Notes under the pieces: model-generated
Seen by the model: only the letters and a program-made list of their open reading frames with translations
Database searches by the model: none
What the model was told of the DNA's origin: nothing
Shown here: one piece after another, positions 6,557 to 10,027 of the stretch
Position numbering within the stretch: the first letter of the stretch is position 1
Layout: every line of letters starts with the position of its first letter
Program-made: the position numbers and the translations under genes
Source of the DNA: Parvibaculum sp049303435
GTDB taxonomy: Bacteria > Pseudomonadota > Alphaproteobacteria > Parvibaculales > Parvibaculaceae
Assembly (NCBI GenBank): GCA_049303435.1
Contig: JBAQNC010000084.1
Span: forward strand, 1 to 10,027
Length of the DNA: 10,027 bases
Reading direction: 5' to 3'

Positions 6557-7384
6557 ATGACCTCACAAAATGCCCCCCAGCCCGTCAATGCCAGGCCGAT
6601 TGACGAGCTGCTTTCCATCATGGCTCGCCTCCGCTCGCCCGATAACGGCTGCCCTTGGGATGTCGAGCAGAATTTCGCGACCATCGCACCCTATACAATC
6701 GAAGAAGCCTATGAAGTTGCCGACGCCATCGAACGTGGCGACATGAGCGAGCTTCGCGATGAACTTGGCGACCTTCTTTTTCAGGTCGTTTTCCACGCCC
6801 AGATGGCGCAGGAAGCCGCTCAGTTCACATTCGATGACGTAGCCAAAGGCATCTGCGAAAAAATGATACGCAGGCACCCACATGTCTTCGGGAATGCAGA
6901 ACAAAAATCAGTCGGCGCTGTGCAGGGTCAGTGGGAAGAGATCAAGGCAGAGGAGCGTGCCGCTAAAGGCCACCAGTCGAATGAGAGTATCCTCGACGAC
7001 ATACCGCTTGCCCTTCCCGCTCTCACGCGCGCTCTGAAGCTGCAAAAACGCGCCGCCAGAGTCGGTTTCGATTGGCCGGACATTGCCAATGTCATCGATA
7101 AACTCAACGAGGAAATGCTTGAACTGTCGCAGGAACTCGCCAAAGGCGGCGACAAGGATCGCCTGGAAGACGAGTTCGGCGACATACTCTTCGTCTATGC
7201 AAATCTGGCAAGGCATCTGGACATTGACCCTGAAGCCGCCCTTCGCCGCACTAACGCCAAATTCCGTCGTCGCTTTGGATATATCGAGAAGACACTCGGA
7301 GCCGAAGGTCGCACACCCGACCAATCAGATTTGGAAGAAATGGACGCTCTCTGGAACGCCGCCAAGCTGGAAGAACGCAAATAG
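6557..7384 (+). CDS. mazG: Nucleoside triphosphate pyrophosphohydrolase MazG
   Basis: House-cleaning enzyme that hydrolyses (d)NTPs to NMP and pyrophosphate, removing non-canonical nucleotides; in E. coli it also lowers ppGpp. The protein has 275 residues, close to E. coli MazG (263). It has two all-alpha MazG domains. The first has CPWD (32-35), the Mg-binding EEAYE (49-53) and E69/D72 (DELGDLL), then IRRHPHVFG (104-112) and QWEEIKAEER. The second has KLNEEMLEL (182-190) and DEFGDILF (205-212). The frame is open upstream to 6479 inside the HAD gene; ATG 6557, 8 bp after the HAD stop, fits the family start. The SD is poor, so coupling to the HAD gene is plausible. There is no mazEF toxin-antitoxin pair nearby. 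Its stop is 3 bp from the stop of the convergent phosphatase gene. Confidence 0.96.
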   Translation: MTSQNAPQPVNARPIDELLSIMARLRSPDNGCPWDVEQNFATIAPYTIEEAYEVADAIERGDMSELRDELGDLLFQVVFHAQMAQEAAQFTFDDVAKGICEKMIRRHPHVFGNAEQKSVGAVQGQWEEIKAEERAAKGHQSNESILDDIPLALPALTRALKLQKRAARVGFDWPDIANVIDKLNEEMLELSQELAKGGDKDRLEDEFGDILFVYANLARHLDIDPEAALRRTNAKFRRRFGYIEKTLGAEGRTPDQSDLEEMDALWNAAKLEERK

Positions 7385-7387
7385 GCG

Positions 7388-8209
7388 TTACACAGACTGC
7401 CGTATCGCCTCTGCAAATCTTTCCCAGCTTTCCTGATCCCTGGCCGCCAGATGCGGCGCACCAAGCATTGAAGGGCGATAGTCCTCCCCCTCGATCAGGC
7501 TACGAAGGACACCGCCCGCTTCTCTCAGGATCAACGATCCCGGGGCGTGGTCCCAAGGCATCATACGATGATAGGTAACAAGATCCTGCCGCCCTCTTGC
7601 CAGATCCGTGTAGTCCCACGCGGAACACAAATAGGCTGACTTGTGAGGAACCCGGTCCGCAAACAGTTCCACGCGGTCGCGCCAGTTTTCATCCATAAAT
7701 CTGACATTGAAAGCCCCACGAAGCGCCGAGACATCGTCAGGACCGCGCCCGGCGGAAATGCGCTCAACAGCGTCGTCTGCATACCAAAAGGCGCCAGCAC
7801 CCTCCTCTGCCACCGCCATTGCATTGATCATGGGAAGATAGATCCAGGCCTGACGAACCTGCCCCGCCTCGACCAGGGAAACCATCACGCCAAATGTTTC
7901 GCGCCCAGCGACGAAATTGCCGGTGCCATCGACCGGATCAACGGTCCAGTAAGGCGAAGCGTCTTCGATGATCGCCAACAATTCCGGCGACGCTGCTGTC
8001 GCTTCTTCACCGAGCACGCGCGAGCCTGAAACGATTTCGGTCAATCGTGACGTCAACCACAATTCAGCTTTGCGATCCGCAGTGGTTACGAAATCGCCCT
8101 TTGATTTTTCTTCTATGTCGCCTTCGGTGAGTTCGCGGAACCGGGGTAAAATCTCCAGCGCCGCAACTTCACGCAGCAATTCACTGACCTGATCAATGCG
8201 AGCGGACAT
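7388..8209 (-). CDS. Inositol monophosphatase family protein
   Basis: Mg-dependent, Li-sensitive-type phosphatase fold of 273 residues. The family includes inositol monophosphatase (SuhB), 3'-phosphoadenosine 5'-phosphate phosphatase (CysQ) and HisN-type histidinol-phosphatase. Motifs: TTADRKAE (Asp45), LGEE (Glu68, Glu69), the signature DPVDGTGNF (91-99), and the C-terminal metal site WDHAPG (Trp219, Asp220). I cannot choose the substrate: there are no his, cys or inositol genes nearby. ATG 8209 shares its A with the hflX stop in a TGATG, a typical translational-coupling junction, so it is the last gene of the hfq-hflX operon. Its stop is only 3 bp from the mazG stop on the other strand, and no terminator is visible between them. 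Confidence 0.9.
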   Translation of the reverse strand: MSARIDQVSELLREVAALEILPRFRELTEGDIEEKSKGDFVTTADRKAELWLTSRLTEIVSGSRVLGEEATAASPELLAIIEDASPYWTVDPVDGTGNFVAGRETFGVMVSLVEAGQVRQAWIYLPMINAMAVAEEGAGAFWYADDAVERISAGRGPDDVSALRGAFNVRFMDENWRDRVELFADRVPHKSAYLCSAWDYTDLARGRQDLVTYHRMMPWDHAPGSLILREAGGVLRSLIEGEDYRPSMLGAPHLAARDQESWERFAEAIRQSV

Positions 8210-9588
8210 CAGTCCGCCGCCCGGACCGAAAGCACTATCCTTGCGAACAAATCAGGAAATTTCTTTTCCAGTCTGCCAAGGTCCGCTTCCGGCAAAATCA
8301 GTTCCAGTCGCGTCGTACCGTTTTCGTTAGTTGCGCGACCCAGCACATGACCATGACCGTGGAGCCAGGCCAGCGCCTCACCCTCTTCCGCCTCCAGCGT
8401 CACATCAATGCGCAAACCATTGTCGGTCAGATGACTGTCAATCAGTTGAAGCAATTCATCGACGCCCTCGCCGGTCAACGCAGAGACAGCGACAGTCGTC
8501 TCTTCGCGTGACGCGGCATTGAGTATCGCCTCGCGCTGCGCCTCGTCCATCACGTCGATCTTGTTCAGCACTTCAATCAACGGTCGCGGCGCACCGACGA
8601 CCTTTTCTCCGATCAAACCGAGTGAAGATAGCACCGCCTCGACATCGGCCTTCTGAATGTCGCTCTCTTCATGCGAGGCGTCGCGCACATGCAGAATGAT
8701 TTCCGCCTCCAGCACTTCTTCAAGCGTGGCACGAAAAGCCGCTACGAGATGTGTCGGCAAGTCGGAAATAAACCCGACGGTATCGGACAGAATGATCTTT
8801 CGTCCGCTTGACAGCGCGACGGCCCGCATTGTCGGATCGAGTGTCGCAAAGAGAAGATTTTCCGCGAAAACGTCCGCCTCGGTCAGCCGATTGAAAAGCG
8901 TCGATTTGCCCGCATTCGTATAACCGACAAGGGCGACAATCGGATATGGCACTTCGCGACGTGTCTTGCGATGAAGCTCACGGGTCCGCTTCACCGCTTC
9001 AAGCTGTTTCTCGATCTTGACAATGCGCTCCTGAATGACGCGCCGGTCCGCTTCAATCTGGGTTTCACCAGGACCACCGAGAAAGCCGAAGCCACCGCGC
9101 TGTCGTTCCAGATGGGTCCAACTGCGCACAAGACGGCTTTTTTGATAGTTCAGATGCGCCAACTCGACTTGCAACGAACCTTCACGCGTATTTGCGCGCT
9201 CCCCGAAAATCTCAAGGATCAATCCGGTCCGATCGAGAATCTTGGCGTTCCACGCCTTTTCAAGATTGCGTTGCTGGACCGGCGAAAGATGGCCGTCGAC
9301 GATTACAACCTCGACTTCAAGCTCCTCGAAGAGGCCCTTCAATTCGTTGACCTTGCCGTCGCCGATCAGCGTTGCCGACTTGACGTCCGTTATCTGGACG
9401 ACACTGGTTCCGACAATCGATAGATGAATGGCTGACGCCAGCCCGATGGCTTCTTCCAGTCGGGCTTCCTGAGACCGGAGCGCACGCCCCCTCTTTCGCG
9501 CATCGTACTCGACAGCCTTCAACCAAGGCACAAGAACGAATGCGCGTGTCGCACCACGCGATTGACCGCTCAGAGTCTCTTTATTCAA
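8209..9588 (-). CDS. hflX: GTPase HflX (TTG start)
   Basis: Ribosome-associated GTPase that splits 70S ribosomes into subunits and rescues stalled ones, especially under heat stress. There are 459 residues. The HflX N-terminal domain is visible (GDGKVNELK, LSPVQQRNLE, ILDRTGLILEIFGERA), then the coiled linker with GGFGFLGGPGETQIEADRR, the G domain with G1 GYTNAGKST (222-230), switch region around DPTMRAV (251-257), G3 DTVGF (269-273), G4 NKID (342-345), and a C-terminal domain. An in-frame TGA at 9600-9598 limits the start. The first usable codon is TTG 9588; no ATG exists before the conserved region, and GTG at residue 20 would cut into it. A GTGAG (9601-9597) is the SD candidate. It lies 29 nt after hfq in the usual hfq-hflX order. 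Confidence 0.95.
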   Translation of the reverse strand: MNKETLSGQSRGATRAFVLVPWLKAVEYDARKRGRALRSQEARLEEAIGLASAIHLSIVGTSVVQITDVKSATLIGDGKVNELKGLFEELEVEVVIVDGHLSPVQQRNLEKAWNAKILDRTGLILEIFGERANTREGSLQVELAHLNYQKSRLVRSWTHLERQRGGFGFLGGPGETQIEADRRVIQERIVKIEKQLEAVKRTRELHRKTRREVPYPIVALVGYTNAGKSTLFNRLTEADVFAENLLFATLDPTMRAVALSSGRKIILSDTVGFISDLPTHLVAAFRATLEEVLEAEIILHVRDASHEESDIQKADVEAVLSSLGLIGEKVVGAPRPLIEVLNKIDVMDEAQREAILNAASREETTVAVSALTGEGVDELLQLIDSHLTDNGLRIDVTLEAEEGEALAWLHGHGHVLGRATNENGTTRLELILPEADLGRLEKKFPDLFARIVLSVRAAD

Positions 9589-9618
9589 ACAAAAATCTCA
9601 CAAACATGCTTGTCAGAT
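9588..9618 (-). terminator. Terminator- or attenuator-like hairpin between hfq and hflX
   Basis: On the minus strand, starting at the last A of the hfq stop, ATCTGACAAG (9618-9609) pairs with TTTGTGAGAT (9604-9595) around a CATG loop, with one G-G mismatch and one G-U pair. T5 follows at once (9595-9591, its first T being in the stem). This is terminator architecture, though the AT-rich stem is weak. Its 3' arm contains the only SD-like sequence of hflX, so it could lower both hflX transcription and translation. Confidence 0.45.
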
Positions 9619-9866
9619 CATGCCTCGTCGTCACTCCCGTCCGGTTCAAAAAGCTGAACCGGCGATGACGGCATGATTGTCGATATCGCATGTTTATACA
9701 CTAGTTGTGAGTGACCATCTCGACGCAACAACACACAGAAATTATCGAACCAGGTCACTACACCCTGAAGTTTCACACCGTTTACAAGGAAAATGGTGAG
9801 ATTGATCTTGTGCTTCCGCACATAGTTCAGGAACGTATCCTGCAAGTTATGAGTCTTCTCACTCAT
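9618..9866 (-). CDS. hfq: RNA chaperone Hfq
   Basis: Sm-like hexameric RNA chaperone that promotes small RNA-mRNA pairing. The protein is 82 residues, usual for alphaproteobacteria, which lack the long C-terminal tail of E. coli Hfq. It has NLQDTFLNYVRKHKINLTIF at the start, with proximal-face Gln and Phe, the Sm1 segment VNGVKLQGVVTWFDNFCVLL, rim residues RRDGHS, and Sm2 with the diagnostic YKHAIS TIMP. The tail is short and acidic (EPDGSDDEA). ATG 9866 has GGGG (9877-9874) at a 7-nt spacing, and both are locked in a predicted hairpin. It is the first gene of an operon with hflX and the inositol-phosphatase-family gene. In many rhizobia the ntrYX genes lie upstream; the window ends too early to tell. 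Confidence 0.97.
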   Translation of the reverse strand: MSEKTHNLQDTFLNYVRKHKINLTIFLVNGVKLQGVVTWFDNFCVLLRRDGHSQLVYKHAISTIMPSSPVQLFEPDGSDDEA

Positions 9867-10027
9867 GGGTAAACCCCATTTGTCACGTTGGTTGGACCAT
9901 CAGGGCCGTACTGGCCGGTCTCATCTAAATTGACTTTGCCCCGAAGAGCGAAAGTACGGCACCCATACAATCTGGCGCTTTTCCAAAATGCTGCAAGTGC
10001 GAAATGACATAAAATGAAAATAATGAG
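9867..10027 (-). promoter_or_regulatory. hfq leader and upstream region
   Basis: No gene was recognised here up to the window edge. Three structures are visible on the minus strand. First, ATGGG (9879-9875) pairs with CCCAT (9869-9865), enclosing the SD and the start codon. Second, GACCGGCC (9920-9913) pairs with GGCC (9907-9904) and GGTC (9898-9895), with an AGTAC loop and a 5-nt bulge. Third, GCCGTACT (9960-9953) is the exact complement of AGTACGGC (9912-9905) and would compete with the second. A possible -10, TTTAGA (about 9928-9923), has a CTTTCG-like -35 about 18 nt upstream, but this is weak. Confidence 0.4.

Noticed and set aside
6557..7384. MazG as part of a toxin-antitoxin locus
   Set aside because: No mazE or mazF-like gene is adjacent; the neighbours are metabolic genes.
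9581..9607. An 8-codon ATG frame between hfq and hflX as a leader peptide
   Set aside because: It has no clear SD and no repeated regulatory codons; noted only as a possible coupling element in the hflX junction finding.

Overview
The window is about 10 kb of ordinary chromosomal, moderately GC-rich bacterial DNA. It looks alphaproteobacterial, probably Hyphomicrobiales (Rhizobiales). The evidence is the holB-metG-tatD-metallohydrolase order, a short zinc-less methionyl-tRNA synthetase, an HU protein with a Lys/Ala/Pro-rich N-terminal tail and a GLGIL core, an Hfq with the YKHAIS signature followed by hflX, and weak Shine-Dalgarno sites. I cannot name the family or genus. I see no phage, IS, CRISPR, tRNA or rRNA signal.

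Layout. (1) Positions 1-4040, + strand: a tight operon of holB (5' end missing), metG, tatD and a PhnP-like metallo-beta-lactamase-fold hydrolase. The last two junctions are 4-nt start/stop overlaps (GTGA and ATGA). A 10-bp hairpin spans the final stop codon, and a possible terminator lies further down. (2) 4190-5047, - strand: an HU-family nucleoid protein followed by a RidA-family protein, separated by a strong 11-bp terminator-like hairpin that lies directly in the ridA leader. (3) 5264-7384, + strand: a GloC/YcbL-type hydrolase, a YihX-like HAD hydrolase and the NTP pyrophosphohydrolase MazG. HU and gloC diverge from a 216-bp intergenic region. (4) 7388-9866, - strand: hfq, hflX and an inositol-monophosphatase-family gene, with hfq transcribed first. 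This operon converges on mazG with only 3 bp between the stop codons. The last 161 bp of the window hold the hfq leader and upstream region.

Functionally these are housekeeping genes: replication clamp loading, tRNA charging, nucleoid structure, RNA-based regulation and ribosome rescue. An unusual share are predicted to clean up damaged or unwanted metabolites: RidA, GloC, MazG, possibly the HAD hydrolase, the PhnP-like hydrolase and TatD.

I did not find a convincing new multi-gene system. The most interesting signals are non-coding: a hairpin pairing the hfq Shine-Dalgarno with its own start codon, competing pairings further up the hfq leader, a terminator-like hairpin that also covers the ribosome-binding region of a TTG-started hflX, and the terminator just ahead of ridA. 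All hairpins were found by eye; no folding energies were calculated.
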